A stretch of DNA of 64,000 nucleotides from Limnohabitans sp. MMS-10A-192 (GCF_003063335.1 NZ_NERX01000008.1:62001-126000); one strand, 5' to 3'; positions 19,491 to 27,670 are shown, counted from the stretch's first letter. Translations and numbers: made by a program. Notes: generated by a model from the sequence alone, not told the origin.

Positions 19491-19976
19491 ATGCCAAAAA
19501 AATCACCGCCATTGAACGAGTTCACCGCGGCCAAGCTTCAAAGCCTGGGGGCGCAGATGGCCGAGCGTCGAAAGGCTTTGGGTGTCAGTGCCACGGTGGC
19601 TGCAGAGGCTGCAGGCATGTCCCGGGTCACGCTGCACCGTATCGAAAAGGGCGAACCGTCCGTCACCATGGGCGCGTGGAGCAACGCCATCGCCGCATTG
19701 GGCATGCAACTGCAGTTGCAGGACCATCAAGCGGCCCAGCCCGCGCCAACTGCGCCACCCGGCTGGTGGCCTGTGCGCATTACGCTGGCCGACTATCCGC
19801 AACTCAAAGCACTGGCTTGGCAAGTGCATGGCACAGATCATCTGACCCCAGTCGAGGCATTTGACATTTACGAACGCAATGCCCGGCACATGGACATGGC
19901 CATGATGGATAGCCAAGAACTGGCGCTGTGGCAAGCGCTGCAACAAGCCTTTGGCAAGCGGGCCGCCGATGTTTGA
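19491..19976 (+). CDS. XRE-family HTH regulator (antitoxin-like)
   Basis: A 161-residue protein with an N-terminal helix-turn-helix (LGAQMAERRKALG to LHRIEKGEPSVTMG, about residues 19-62), a short linker and a C-terminal domain of unknown fold. It precedes an AbiEii-family gene with an 8-bp overlap (atgtttga), the arrangement of a toxin-antitoxin pair. I prefer ATG 19491 over the in-frame ATG 19479, because the latter lies inside the probable -10 box. It probably represses its own promoter through the inverted repeat at 19450-19479. AbiEii partners are usually winged-helix AbiEi proteins, so an XRE partner is a less common version. Confidence 0.85.
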   Translation: MPKKSPPLNEFTAAKLQSLGAQMAERRKALGVSATVAAEAAGMSRVTLHRIEKGEPSVTMGAWSNAIAALGMQLQLQDHQAAQPAPTAPPGWWPVRITLADYPQLKALAWQVHGTDHLTPVEAFDIYERNARHMDMAMMDSQELALWQALQQAFGKRAADV

Positions 19977-20682
19977 GCGGGCACACCATCAACGCATCGC
20001 GCACGTGCTGGGCGCTTTGGATGGCAGCGTGTTGGCTCAAAACGCTTGCTGGTTTGGGGGCGGCACCTGTATCGCTTTGAAGTTTGGTGAATACCGTGAA
20101 TCGGTGGACATCGACTTTTTGGTCTCCGATCCGGTTGGCTACCGAGAGCTCCGTCAAATGCTCACGGGCACTGACGGGCTGGCGCCTATCACGCGCCAAG
20201 GTGCCATGCCGCTGGAGCTGCTGCGGGAGGTTCGCGCTGACCAATACGGCATTCGCACCCAAGTGCGCATGGACGGGCACGCGATCAAATTTGAAATCGT
20301 GCGAGAAGCCCGAATCCTGTTTCAAGATCCCGGGAAGCAAGACTCCGTTTGTGGCGTCAAGACCCTGACGCTGCTTGACCTTGCGGCCAGCAAAATGTTG
20401 GCCAATTCAGACCGCCAAGCCGATGACGGCGTTTTCGGTCGGGACATCATAGATTTGGCCATGATGAGTTTGAAATTACCCCAACTGCGGGAAGCACTTG
20501 AAAAAGCCACCGAAGCCTACGGCATCTCCATAGCCAGAGATCTGGGCAAAGCCATAGACAGAATGCAAAACAGGCAGGGCTGGCTCGAAAGGTGCATGCA
20601 AGCCATGGCCATGGACATGCCCAAGGCCGTGCTGTGGCAAAAAATACGAAGTCTCCGACAGGTTTTGCCTGCGGCGACATGA
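19969..20682 (+). CDS. AbiEii/AbiGii-type nucleotidyltransferase (toxin-like)
   Basis: A 237-residue protein with the minimal nucleotidyltransferase motif FGGGTCIALKFGEYRES followed by VDIDFLVSD: the GG pair is near residues 30-32 and the metal-binding aspartates at 47 and 49. Members of this family act as toxins in type IV systems or abortive infection by transferring nucleotides to RNA or other targets. Helical sequence follows (LLDLAASKMLANSDRQ, a family feature). The start ATG 19969 overlaps the HTH gene by 8 bp; an upstream TTG in frame is less likely. The target is unknown. Confidence 0.85.
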   Translation: MFERAHHQRIAHVLGALDGSVLAQNACWFGGGTCIALKFGEYRESVDIDFLVSDPVGYRELRQMLTGTDGLAPITRQGAMPLELLREVRADQYGIRTQVRMDGHAIKFEIVREARILFQDPGKQDSVCGVKTLTLLDLAASKMLANSDRQADDGVFGRDIIDLAMMSLKLPQLREALEKATEAYGISIARDLGKAIDRMQNRQGWLERCMQAMAMDMPKAVLWQKIRSLRQVLPAAT

Positions 20683-20745
20683 CTGAAAACAATCAGCGTA
20701 ATCGGGTTCAGATCCTGATTGTTTAAGTCGCCGCGCTTGACCGCG

Positions 20746-20984
20746 CACTGGATTGCCACGCTCCGCTCGCAATGACGTTTGACCGTCATCGCGAGGAGCT
20801 TGCGACGCGGCGATCCAGTCCCCCTTTGTCAACCCGTACTTGATCCGGTATCCACTTCCCTCTGTCATGCCGGACTTGATCCGGTATCCATGCTTTGCAG
20901 ATGGACCCCGGGTCTTCGCCCGGGGTGACATTTGGAGTGCGGGGTGACATTGGGTGTGCGGGGTGACATTGGAAGGGCGGATCT
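20746..20984. repeat. Composite palindromic repeat cassette, copy 2
   Basis: An inverted REP half (ggattgccacgctccgctcg) is followed by gtcatcgcgaggagcttgcg, two copies of the ccggacttgatccgg palindrome and the ccccgggtcttcgcccgggg palindrome. Three ggggtgacatt units with variable spacing close it. The segment around tatccatgctttgcagatgg is identical in copy 1. Nothing else is seen between 20683 and 21012. Confidence 0.9.
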
Positions 20985-21012
20985 AGCAGTGCTTGGCAGT
21001 GGATTGCCGTTT

Positions 21013-21025
21013 ACCGATCATCGGT
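21013..21025. promoter_or_regulatory. Palindromic operator before higB
   Basis: accgatcatcggt is a perfect 13-bp palindrome, followed directly by tataaa (21024-21029), a -10-like box, and the higB start 14 bp downstream of the palindrome. It is a natural candidate for HigA binding. Confidence 0.55.
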
Positions 21026-21039
21026 ATAAAATCCAAGTC

Positions 21040-21318
21040 ATGATCATCTCATTTGCATGCGCTGACGCCAGAGCCCTTTTTGAGGGCGGTAAGGTCAAGC
21101 GGTTCAATGCGATGAAAACGGTTGTTGAACGCAAGTTGCAGATGCTCGACAGTGCCGCGACGTTGGAGTTTTTGCGTTCACCTCCTGGCAACAGGTTAGA
21201 GGCTTTGCGCGGTGATCGTGCTGGACAGCACAGCATCCGGGTCAATGATCAGTTTCGCATTTGCTTTGTCTGGACTGAGCGTGGCCCGATGGGTGTGGAG
21301 ATTGTGGATTACCACTGA
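21040..21318 (+). CDS. higB: HigB-type RelE/ParE toxin
   Basis: A 92-residue protein of the HigB group: a ribosome-dependent mRNA nuclease fold with the signature EFLRSPPGNRLEALRGDRAGQHSIRVNDQFRICFVW and a C-terminal VEIVDYH that carries the usual final histidine. ATG 21040 is the first start after the palindrome; the frame also runs upstream through repeat DNA, which I do not count. Toxin before antitoxin, 13 bp apart, is the normal higBA order. Confidence 0.93.
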   Translation: MIISFACADARALFEGGKVKRFNAMKTVVERKLQMLDSAATLEFLRSPPGNRLEALRGDRAGQHSIRVNDQFRICFVWTERGPMGVEIVDYH

Positions 21319-21331
21319 GTTTGGAGTTTTT

Positions 21332-21640
21332 ATGAAAAATAAAATGCGCGCCATCCATCCTGGGGAGGTCCTCAAGGAGGAATACCTCGTGCCCTTGGGC
21401 TTGAGTGTCAATGCCTTGGCCAAGGCGCTTCATGTGACGCCGTCCCGAATGAACGATATCGTGTTGTGTCGTCGCGGTGTGTCGCCAGATACGGCATTGC
21501 GCTTGGCCCGTTACTTTGGCGGGGACGCGCAGTCGTGGCTCAATTTGCAGCAAAGTTATGACCTCAAAGTGGCCGAGCAGTCGATGCTCAAGACCATCCT
21601 CAAAACTGTGATGCCTATGGGCGGTGTTGCCTTGGCTTGA
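21332..21640 (+). CDS. higA: HigA-type antitoxin
   Basis: A 102-residue XRE-type DNA-binding antitoxin. The opening MRAIHPGEVLKEEYLVPLGL is the family start; the helix-turn-helix follows (VNALAKALHVTPSRMNDIV, about 26-44) with RGVSPDTALRLARYFGG and the WLNLQQSYDL segment. It should neutralise HigB and repress the pair, possibly through the palindrome at 21013-21025. Confidence 0.94.
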   Translation: MKNKMRAIHPGEVLKEEYLVPLGLSVNALAKALHVTPSRMNDIVLCRRGVSPDTALRLARYFGGDAQSWLNLQQSYDLKVAEQSMLKTILKTVMPMGGVALA

Positions 21641-21662
21641 ACGCCAGTTGGCAGCGCAAGAT

Positions 21663-21684
21663 GAAGGGGCCCAAGGGCCCCTTC
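21663..21684 (+). terminator. Terminator-like hairpin after higA
   Basis: gaaggggccc-aa-gggccccttc is a perfect 10-bp stem 22 bp after the higA stop. It lacks a long T tract. Confidence 0.65.
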
Positions 21685-21698
21685 GGAGTTTGTGCGCC

Positions 21699-21931
21699 CC
21701 ATACCGTCATCGCGAGGAGTTTGCGACGCGGCGATCCCGCCCCCCTTTGTCATCCCGGACTTGATCCGGTATCCATGCTTTGCAGATGGACCCCGGGTCT
21801 TCGCCCGGGGTGACATTGGGTGTGCGGGGTGACATTGGAAGGGTGGGGTGACCGCTTCCCTCTGTCATCCCGGGCTTGACCCGGGATCCATCCTCTTCAC
21901 AACTGGATTGCCACGTTCTGCTCGTGATGAC
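21699..21931. repeat. Composite palindromic repeat cassette, copy 3
   Basis: It contains the same modules as copies 1 and 2 in the same order, then gtcatcccgggcttgacccg and an inverted REP half (ggattgccacgttctgctcg to gatgac). The last element ends only about 9 bp from the stop codon of the large minus-strand repeat protein. The gap 21641-21939 holds nothing else apart from the hairpin. Confidence 0.9.
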
Positions 21932-21939
21932 AGTGAGCG

Positions 21940-24900
21940 TCAGATCACTGCCGAGTTGACCTGGTTGACCAGGTTCTGGATTTCAGAGAGTGTGTCGACG
22001 GCAGAGCCGTCGTCGGCTGTGGCGTTGATGGCGTTCAGGATGGCCGTGAGGTTGCTGGAGGTGACCGATGTGATGCCGATGTCTGTGAAGTCCTGCACTT
22101 GGGGGCTCAGGTGGTAGTTGGTGGATTCCCGCATGATGCGCATGCCTGCGCTGGCCAGGGCATTGATTTCGTCAACCGTGTCGACTTGGTCTGCCGTTTT
22201 GGTGCGGATGATGTCGTTGAGCAAGTTGATGCTGATCGAGCTGGTGATGCGCACAATGTTGTCGGGGTTCAGAAAACCCGTCACACCAATGGCGTTGTAG
22301 TTGCTGGCGGTGGGGGTGGAGCCCACGCCCGCATCGGAGGCGCTGCCGTTGGCGATGGTCAGGATGTTGTTGTAGGAGTTGACCATGGTTTGCAGTTCGC
22401 CTTCGAGTGAGTCAACGTTGTAGTTGTGCAGTTCAGCGCTCTCCAGCGCGCTGTTGTAGGCGCTGACGTTGGCTTCAACGACGTTGCTCATGCCGGTCTT
22501 GGCATAGGTGGCGTAGGTGATGGCGCTGTTGGCGTTGTTGGCTTCTGCTGCTGCCTGGATGTTGGTTTGCGCGGTCATCCATCCGTCCAGGTGGGCTTGC
22601 AGTTCTGCAACGCTGTCGGTGGTGGAGCCATCGTCGTTTTCGTTGGCAAACATCCGGGCCACATAAAAACGCAAGTTGGTGGTTGAGTCGTAATTGGTCA
22701 CGATACCCAATGCTTGCAAGTCGGCTGTGAGGATGTTGTTGGTGGTCCCGTTCACAACCGGAGCGATTTTTTTGACCGCTGTGCCCAGGGTTTGCAGTTC
22801 CGCCACGGTGTCGATGTCGGCCGTGGTTTTGCTGCCCACCATGTCGTTCATGAGGTTCACAAAAGCAGGGGTGTTGGTCACGTAGCTGATCGACATGACC
22901 GACAGGTAGTCGGCGTATGCGGGGTTGGCCACGGTGCTGTCGGCGGCTGAGCCGTTGGCTTCTTCCACGATGACATTGACTTTGTTCATGTACGTTTGAA
23001 CGGCGGACAGGGTATTGACTTGGGTACCCCCGTCAATGGTTCGGCTGACCACTTCGTTCATCAGTGTCATGTTGGTATCGGTCGCGCTGGTGATGCCCAG
23101 GGTGGTCAAGTCTGCCGCAGTGAGGGTGCCTGTGCCGGAGGATTTGGCAACCACAGCGCCCGAGATGCGGGCCAGTTCTGCGATTTCCGCGACGGTGTTG
23201 ACGTCGGCCACGGTTTTGTTGGCGATGGTGTTGTTGAGCAGGTAGCGTGCGTTGCCGCTGGCAATCGAGACGCCCACGTTGGCAAAGTCCTCAACGGTGA
23301 GCCATTGGGTGCCGTTGGGGTTGGCGCCCGTGGCGTTGGCTTCGGCTTCGATTTTGTTGAACGAGCTGATGCTGTTCTGGATTTTGACGGCGGTGTCGGT
23401 GGCGCTGCCGTCGATGCTGCCGGTGTTGAGGATCTCGTTGATGGCGGCCAGGTTGTCTTCGGTGACGCCGGTCATGCCGGCCTGGGTGTAGTCGCTGAGT
23501 GTGGGGCCGCTGGGTGTGGCGCTGTTGGCTTGGGCGATGGCACTCAGGTTGATGAGCGCTGCGTTCATGTTGGTGACCAGGGCTTGCAGTTCGGCCACGT
23601 TGTCGGTGGCGGTGCCGTCGTCGGCTTGGGCGCGGATCAGGTTGTTCAGTGCGGTGATGTTGTCGTCGGTCACGCCGGTGATGCCCAGTGTGGTGAAGCT
23701 GGCGGTGGGCACAACGTCGTTGCCGCCTTGTGCGACAGCTTGGATGCTTTGTGCCAGGGTGGCCAGGGCGGTGATTTCTGCGACGGTGTCCACGTCGGTG
23801 GTGGTTTTGTCGCCAATGATGTTGTTCAGCAGTTCTGTGCTGCCTGCCGCGGTGAGGGTGTCGCTGGGCACGCCGATGGCGGTGTAGTCGGCTTGCGTGG
23901 GGTTGACGACGCTGGCGTCCGCTGCGCTGCCATTGGCTTCGGCCAGGATGGCGTTGTAGGCGTCGACGATGGTTTGCACTTTGGCGGTGGTGTCGGTGGC
24001 GGCGCCGGTGTTGCTGGCGGTGTTCAGGGCGTCCTGTACGGCGGGCAGGTTGGTGCTGTCCACGTGGGTGACGCCTGCGCTGGTGAATTCAGCGGTGGTG
24101 AGGGTGTTGGCGGTGTTGCCTTCGGCGGCGGCGCTGATGAGGTTGACGTTGGGGGCAATCGCGTTGATCAGGGCTTGCAGCTCGGCGACGGTGTCGGTGG
24201 CGCTGCCGTTGTCGGCTTGGGCTTGAATGACGTTGATCAGTGCGGGCAGGTTGTCGGTGGTGACGCCGGTCAGGCCTGCGGTGGCAAAGTCGGTGACGGT
24301 CAGCGCGGTGGCGGGGGTGCCCTCTGCGGCGATGGTCTGGATGGTGTTGGCGATGTTGGCCAGGTTGTTGATTTCTGCGACGGTGTCCACGCCGGTGCTG
24401 GCTTGGCTGGCGACGATGTCGTTGAGCAGGCCGAGTTTGGCGTTGTCGGTGGCGGCGGCGCCGATGTCGGCACCGATGGCGGCGTAGTCGGTTTGTGTGG
24501 GGTTGGTGACTGTGGCGTCAGCGGCGCTGCCATTGGCTTCGGCCAGGATGGCGTTGTAGGCGTCGACGATGGTTTGCACTTTGGCGGTGGTGTCGGTGGC
24601 GGCGCCGGTGTTGCTGGCGGTGTTCAGTGCGTCCAGCACGGCGGGCAGGTTGGTGCTGTCCACGTGGGTGACGCCTGCGCTGGTGAATTCAGCGGTGGTG
24701 AGGGTGTTGGCGGTGTTGCCTTCGGCGGCGGCGCTGATGAGGTTGACGTTGGGGGCAATCGCGTTGATCAGGGCTTGCAGCTCGGTGACGGTGTCGGTGG
24801 CGCTGCCGTTGTCGGCTTGGGCTTGGATGACGTTGATCAGTGCGGGCAGGTTGTCGGTGGTGACGCCGGTCAGGCCTGCGGTGGCAAAGTCGGTGACGGT

Positions 24901-25965
24901 CAGCGCGGTGGCGGGGGTGCCCTCTGCGGCGATGGTCTGGATGGTGTTGGCGATGTTGGCCAGGTTGTTGATTTCTGCGACGGTGTCCACGCCGGTGCTG
25001 GCTTGGTTGGCGACGATGTCGTTGAGCAGGCCGAGTTTGGCGTTGTCGGTGGCGGCGGCGCCGATGTCGGCACCGATGGCGGCGTAGTCGGTTTGTGTGG
25101 GGTTGGTGACTGTGGCGTCAGCGGCGCTGCCATTGGCCTCGGCCAGGATGGCGTTGTAGGCGTCGACGATGGTTTGCACTTTGGCGGTGGTGTCGACTTG
25201 GGTTTTGCTCAGTTCGCCGGTGTTGAGGGCGCTGTTGATGGCGGCGACGTTGTCGCTGGTGACGCCTGTCACGCCGGCATCGCTGTATTGGGTGGGGGTC
25301 AGTTGCGCGGCGGTGTTGTCTTGGGTGGCGGCCTGGATGGTTTCCAGCGCTTGTGCTTTCTTGGCTTCGGGTGTGGTGGTGCTGCCACCACCGCCACCGC
25401 CGCCCAGGGCGGCTGCGCCCAGTGCCAATGCACCGATGAGGCCGCCTGTGGACATGCCTGTGGCTGCGGTGCCTGCTGCAGTGGCTGCTGTGGTGGCTCC
25501 GCTCGCGGCGGCGGCCGATTCTGTGGCCGCCATGACGGGTATGCACATGGCGGATGCGGTGCCTGGCTGCCAGATGATGGCTTCGGCGTTGGTGTCTGCG
25601 CTTGCTGGCGCATCAGAGGCCACTTGCGAGTAGGGACAGACGGTGTCGCCGGTGTGCAGGACGAATTCGCTGGTGGCTTCGGGTGTGGCTTGGGCGTTGG
25701 CCTGGGTAAAGAAGTCTTGCAGTTCGATGGTGGTGCCGGTGTCGAGTTCGACGCTGAGGTCGCGGTTTTTGCGCAGGACTTTCTTGACGGTCTGGATTTG
25801 CCCGGTGGCTGGGTCCGTCACGCGGTAGCTGGTGTTCGGCTGGGTTTTGAGCAGGACGGTTTGCTGGGTGTTTTTCAATTCGGCCAGCGTGGTGCCTGGG
25901 TCGATGGCCTGTGTGGCGAATGATTTTGAAAATTGGGGCGATTGCTGAAGTGTGAGTTGTGCCAT
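21940..25965 (-). CDS. BapA-like repeat surface protein
   Basis: A 1341-residue, alanine- and threonine-rich protein, probably exported by the type I system upstream. The N-terminal ~90 residues resemble the BapA/LapF prefix domain: VKKVLRKNRDLSVELDTGTT then IELQDFF. Next come a cysteine-containing segment, an Ala/Thr region with TAAG at about 162-165, a hydrophobic stretch GLIGALALGAAAL and a run of seven glycines, then a linker. The rest is about 17 repeats of roughly 67 residues, each with the core AG(V/L)TGVTxDN and a DTVAELQ-like helix. No calcium-binding RTX nonapeptides and no obvious C-terminal secretion signal are visible; the protein ends inside a repeat. I use ATG 25965; a TTG four codons earlier is possible. 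Neither start has a clear ribosome binding site. Confidence 0.82.
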   Translation of the reverse strand: MAQLTLQQSPQFSKSFATQAIDPGTTLAELKNTQQTVLLKTQPNTSYRVTDPATGQIQTVKKVLRKNRDLSVELDTGTTIELQDFFTQANAQATPEATSEFVLHTGDTVCPYSQVASDAPASADTNAEAIIWQPGTASAMCIPVMAATESAAAASGATTAATAAGTAATGMSTGGLIGALALGAAALGGGGGGGSTTTPEAKKAQALETIQAATQDNTAAQLTPTQYSDAGVTGVTSDNVAAINSALNTGELSKTQVDTTAKVQTIVDAYNAILAEANGSAADATVTNPTQTDYAAIGADIGAAATDNAKLGLLNDIVANQASTGVDTVAEINNLANIANTIQTIAAEGTPATALTVTDFATAGLTGVTTDNLPALINVIQAQADNGSATDTVTELQALINAIAPNVNLISAAAEGNTANTLTTAEFTSAGVTHVDSTNLPAVLDALNTASNTGAATDTTAKVQTIVDAYNAILAEANGSAADATVTNPTQTDYAAIGADIGAAATDNAKLGLLNDIVASQASTGVDTVAEINNLANIANTIQTIAAEGTPATALTVTDFATAGLTGVTTDNLPALINVIQAQADNGSATDTVAELQALINAIAPNVNLISAAAEGNTANTLTTAEFTSAGVTHVDSTNLPAVQDALNTASNTGAATDTTAKVQTIVDAYNAILAEANGSAADASVVNPTQADYTAIGVPSDTLTAAGSTELLNNIIGDKTTTDVDTVAEITALATLAQSIQAVAQGGNDVVPTASFTTLGITGVTDDNITALNNLIRAQADDGTATDNVAELQALVTNMNAALINLSAIAQANSATPSGPTLSDYTQAGMTGVTEDNLAAINEILNTGSIDGSATDTAVKIQNSISSFNKIEAEANATGANPNGTQWLTVEDFANVGVSIASGNARYLLNNTIANKTVADVNTVAEIAELARISGAVVAKSSGTGTLTAADLTTLGITSATDTNMTLMNEVVSRTIDGGTQVNTLSAVQTYMNKVNVIVEEANGSAADSTVANPAYADYLSVMSISYVTNTPAFVNLMNDMVGSKTTADIDTVAELQTLGTAVKKIAPVVNGTTNNILTADLQALGIVTNYDSTTNLRFYVARMFANENDDGSTTDSVAELQAHLDGWMTAQTNIQAAAEANNANSAITYATYAKTGMSNVVEANVSAYNSALESAELHNYNVDSLEGELQTMVNSYNNILTIANGSASDAGVGSTPTASNYNAIGVTGFLNPDNIVRITSSISINLLNDIIRTKTADQVDTVDEINALASAGMRIMRESTNYHLSPQVQDFTDIGITSVTSSNLTAILNAINATADDGSAVDTLSEIQNLVNQVNSAVI
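23935..25134 (-). repeat. Two near-identical 600-bp tandem repeats
   Basis: Positions x and x+600 match almost base for base over this interval (for example 23941 onward against 24541 onward), with only about seven differences noticed. Each unit encodes 200 residues, or three of the ~67-residue repeats. Boundaries are approximate. Flanking repeats are much more diverged, so this pair is recent or has been homogenised. Confidence 0.92.
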
Positions 25966-26024
25966 GGGCTTGTCCAAGTCTGAAAGGAGAAAGACTTGAT
26001 TCTTGGCGTGTGGGTCTCAGAAGT

Positions 26025-26055
26025 TCATAAATTTTGTAAAGTGATTTGATAAATT
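26025..26055 (-). promoter_or_regulatory. AT-rich leader of the repeat-protein gene
   Basis: The run cataaattttgtaaagtgat through gataaattt stands out in GC-rich surroundings and lies 60-90 bp upstream of the repeat-protein start. It is a likely promoter, but I cannot fix -35 and -10 boxes. Confidence 0.4.
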
Positions 26056-26062
26056 TGCCGAT

Positions 26063-26674
26063 TTACTCGTTTGGGTTCATTTGGCTGCCGATCCACAGGG
26101 CTTGCAGGTGGTGGGCGCTGAGCTTTTCTGGCACGTGGTGCACCCGCAGGTGTTCGCCCGAGCTGGGCAGGCGCAGGACGTGGCCAGGGGCAAAAACAGC
26201 GACCACCAGGCTGAGTCTTTGTTTGCGGCAGCTGTCCATCAGGTCTTGGATCAGGGTGTTGAGTTCGTGGGTGCTGCGCTCGAGTTCAATGATCAACATG
26301 CCGATGTCGCGCAGATTCAAAAGCAGCAGGCCTTCCAAGAGGGAGGCGGTGATGTGGACTTTGCCGCCGCCATGGATGGGGAGCCAGCCCTCGCTTTGGG
26401 TCTTGAGTTTTTGGGCGTCGTCGGTGATCAGCAGGGTGTTGGGGGCGTAGTTGTCTTCGTTGGCGGGTTCATTGAAGGGTTGTTTGCGCAGGTAGTCCAT
26501 GACGGATTTCCTGTGCAGGCGGCGGTGTCCACCCGAGGTGCGCCAGCCGGTGATTTGTTGTTCGTCGGCCAGTTTTTGCACGGTGCCCGTTGACAGGCCC
26601 AAAATTTGCGCGGTCTCGCCGGAGGTGATGAAGGGCAGGTCTTGGTTGGCGGCGTCAGTGTGTTTGTGTTTCAT
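26063..26674 (-). CDS. Excisionase/MerR-like HTH protein
   Basis: A 203-residue protein with an N-terminal winged helix of the excisionase type: FITSGETAQILGLSTGTVQK then WRTSGGHRRLHRKSVMDYL (about 15-60). The C-terminal ~110 residues are not recognised; they contain LEGLLLLNLRDIGMLIIELE and a long helix-forming stretch, perhaps a ligand or partner domain. Its start overlaps the end of the EAL gene by about 20 bp, so the two are translated together. Position just before the repeat-protein gene suggests it controls that gene; this is inference. The first in-frame start is four codons upstream. Confidence 0.75.
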   Translation of the reverse strand: MKHKHTDAANQDLPFITSGETAQILGLSTGTVQKLADEQQITGWRTSGGHRRLHRKSVMDYLRKQPFNEPANEDNYAPNTLLITDDAQKLKTQSEGWLPIHGGGKVHITASLLEGLLLLNLRDIGMLIIELERSTHELNTLIQDLMDSCRKQRLSLVVAVFAPGHVLRLPSSGEHLRVHHVPEKLSAHHLQALWIGSQMNPNE

Positions 26675-27542
26675 GTGGGGTCCCATGGGGTTGGATGGTG
26701 CGCGGCAGCGCGTGGATGAGGGTGTGGCTGTCGACGGCGCTGGCCAGTGCGGGGCCCATGCCGATGTCGCAGCCCAGTTCGCGCAGTTGTTGCAGTTCGA
26801 CGGCGTTGTGGATGTCGCAGCCGATGATGTCGATCCCCATCAGGTTTTTAAAGACCATGAGGGTTTTCATTTGCTGTGTGTACAGGCTTTGGTGGGGTTG
26901 TGGCTGGCGTGGGGGGGTGACTTTGACGCCTTGGATCAGGCCGCTGTTGAGCCAGGAAAAGTCTGCGCCGGAGCAATCGAACGAGTCGATCACCAGCTGC
27001 AGTTGCTCGAAGGGTTTGCGTTGCAGTTGTCGCCAAATTTTGGGGCCGTGCACTTGCAGTCCGGGTTCGCGCATTTGCAGTTTCAGGCGCGAGGGGCACA
27101 AGGCATATTGCTGGCAGAGGTGTTGAACGGTGGCTTCCAGGTGCGGTGAGGCCATTTGGCCGGGGCGCAGGTGGATCAGGATCTGGCCTTGCGGATATTG
27201 TGCGAACCAGGGTTGCAGTTCGCTCAGGGCGGTCTCCAGTGCCCAGTAGCCCATGGGCAGCACGTAGCCGCTGGTTTCTGCATGGCTGATGAGTTCATCG
27301 GCACGCAGGTTGATCAGTTGTCCTTGTTCGGTGGGTTTGAGCACGCGAACCTCAACCCCCCACAGCTGGCCGCTGGGCAGGTGGATCAGGGGTTCGTAGG
27401 CGAGCTGGATGCCGGCTTGTGCACAGGCGTTGCGGATTCTGGAGGTGAGCCGTTGGTGTTGTCCGCTGATGGGCTGTGGCGTGCTTCGGGTCGCGCAGCT
27501 GGGCGGTGCAGCCAGACGTTTTTGCGTGGAGAAAAGTTTCAT
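26655..27542 (-). CDS. Degenerate EAL-domain protein
   Basis: A 295-residue protein whose residues ~40-290 follow the EAL fold (IQLAYEPLIHLPSGQLWGVE at 45-64, CDIGMGPALASAV near the end), but catalytic motifs are lost. EAL reads EVR. The DDFGTG loop reads DSFDCSG, the KIDRSFV motif reads VKVTPPRQ, and the asparagine of the usual LN motif reads H in ILIHLRPGQ. It is therefore expected not to cleave cyclic di-GMP and may bind it or a protein partner instead. The N-terminal 40 residues are basic and unstructured. I start at ATG 27542; a GTG 11 codons upstream is possible. It is followed by, and overlaps, the HTH gene. Confidence 0.82.
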   Translation of the reverse strand: MKLFSTQKRLAAPPSCATRSTPQPISGQHQRLTSRIRNACAQAGIQLAYEPLIHLPSGQLWGVEVRVLKPTEQGQLINLRADELISHAETSGYVLPMGYWALETALSELQPWFAQYPQGQILIHLRPGQMASPHLEATVQHLCQQYALCPSRLKLQMREPGLQVHGPKIWRQLQRKPFEQLQLVIDSFDCSGADFSWLNSGLIQGVKVTPPRQPQPHQSLYTQQMKTLMVFKNLMGIDIIGCDIHNAVELQQLRELGCDIGMGPALASAVDSHTLIHALPRTIQPHGTPHETQTH

Positions 27543-27642
27543 GTCGACGGTACCCTTGCCGGTTTTGCCTGTCACCGTTCACCTGCTTTTGTGATGATCG
27601 TGGTGTGCAGTGAATGGTCTTGATTGGACGGCTTGCGTACTG

Positions 27643-27670
27643 TCTAAATTCTTAAATCTCGTAAATTTCA
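27643..27670 (-). promoter_or_regulatory. AT-rich leader of the EAL-HTH unit
   Basis: ctaaattcttaaatctcgta followed by aatttcag lies between the kinase stop and the EAL start, and is AT-rich in a GC-rich region. It suggests a separate promoter for the EAL-HTH pair. Confidence 0.4.

Noticed and set aside
22996..25923. A 975-codon open frame on the plus strand opposite the repeat protein
   Set aside because: It is glycine/valine/aspartate-rich low complexity, with no domains. It is the antisense shadow of the repetitive, codon-biased gene on the minus strand.
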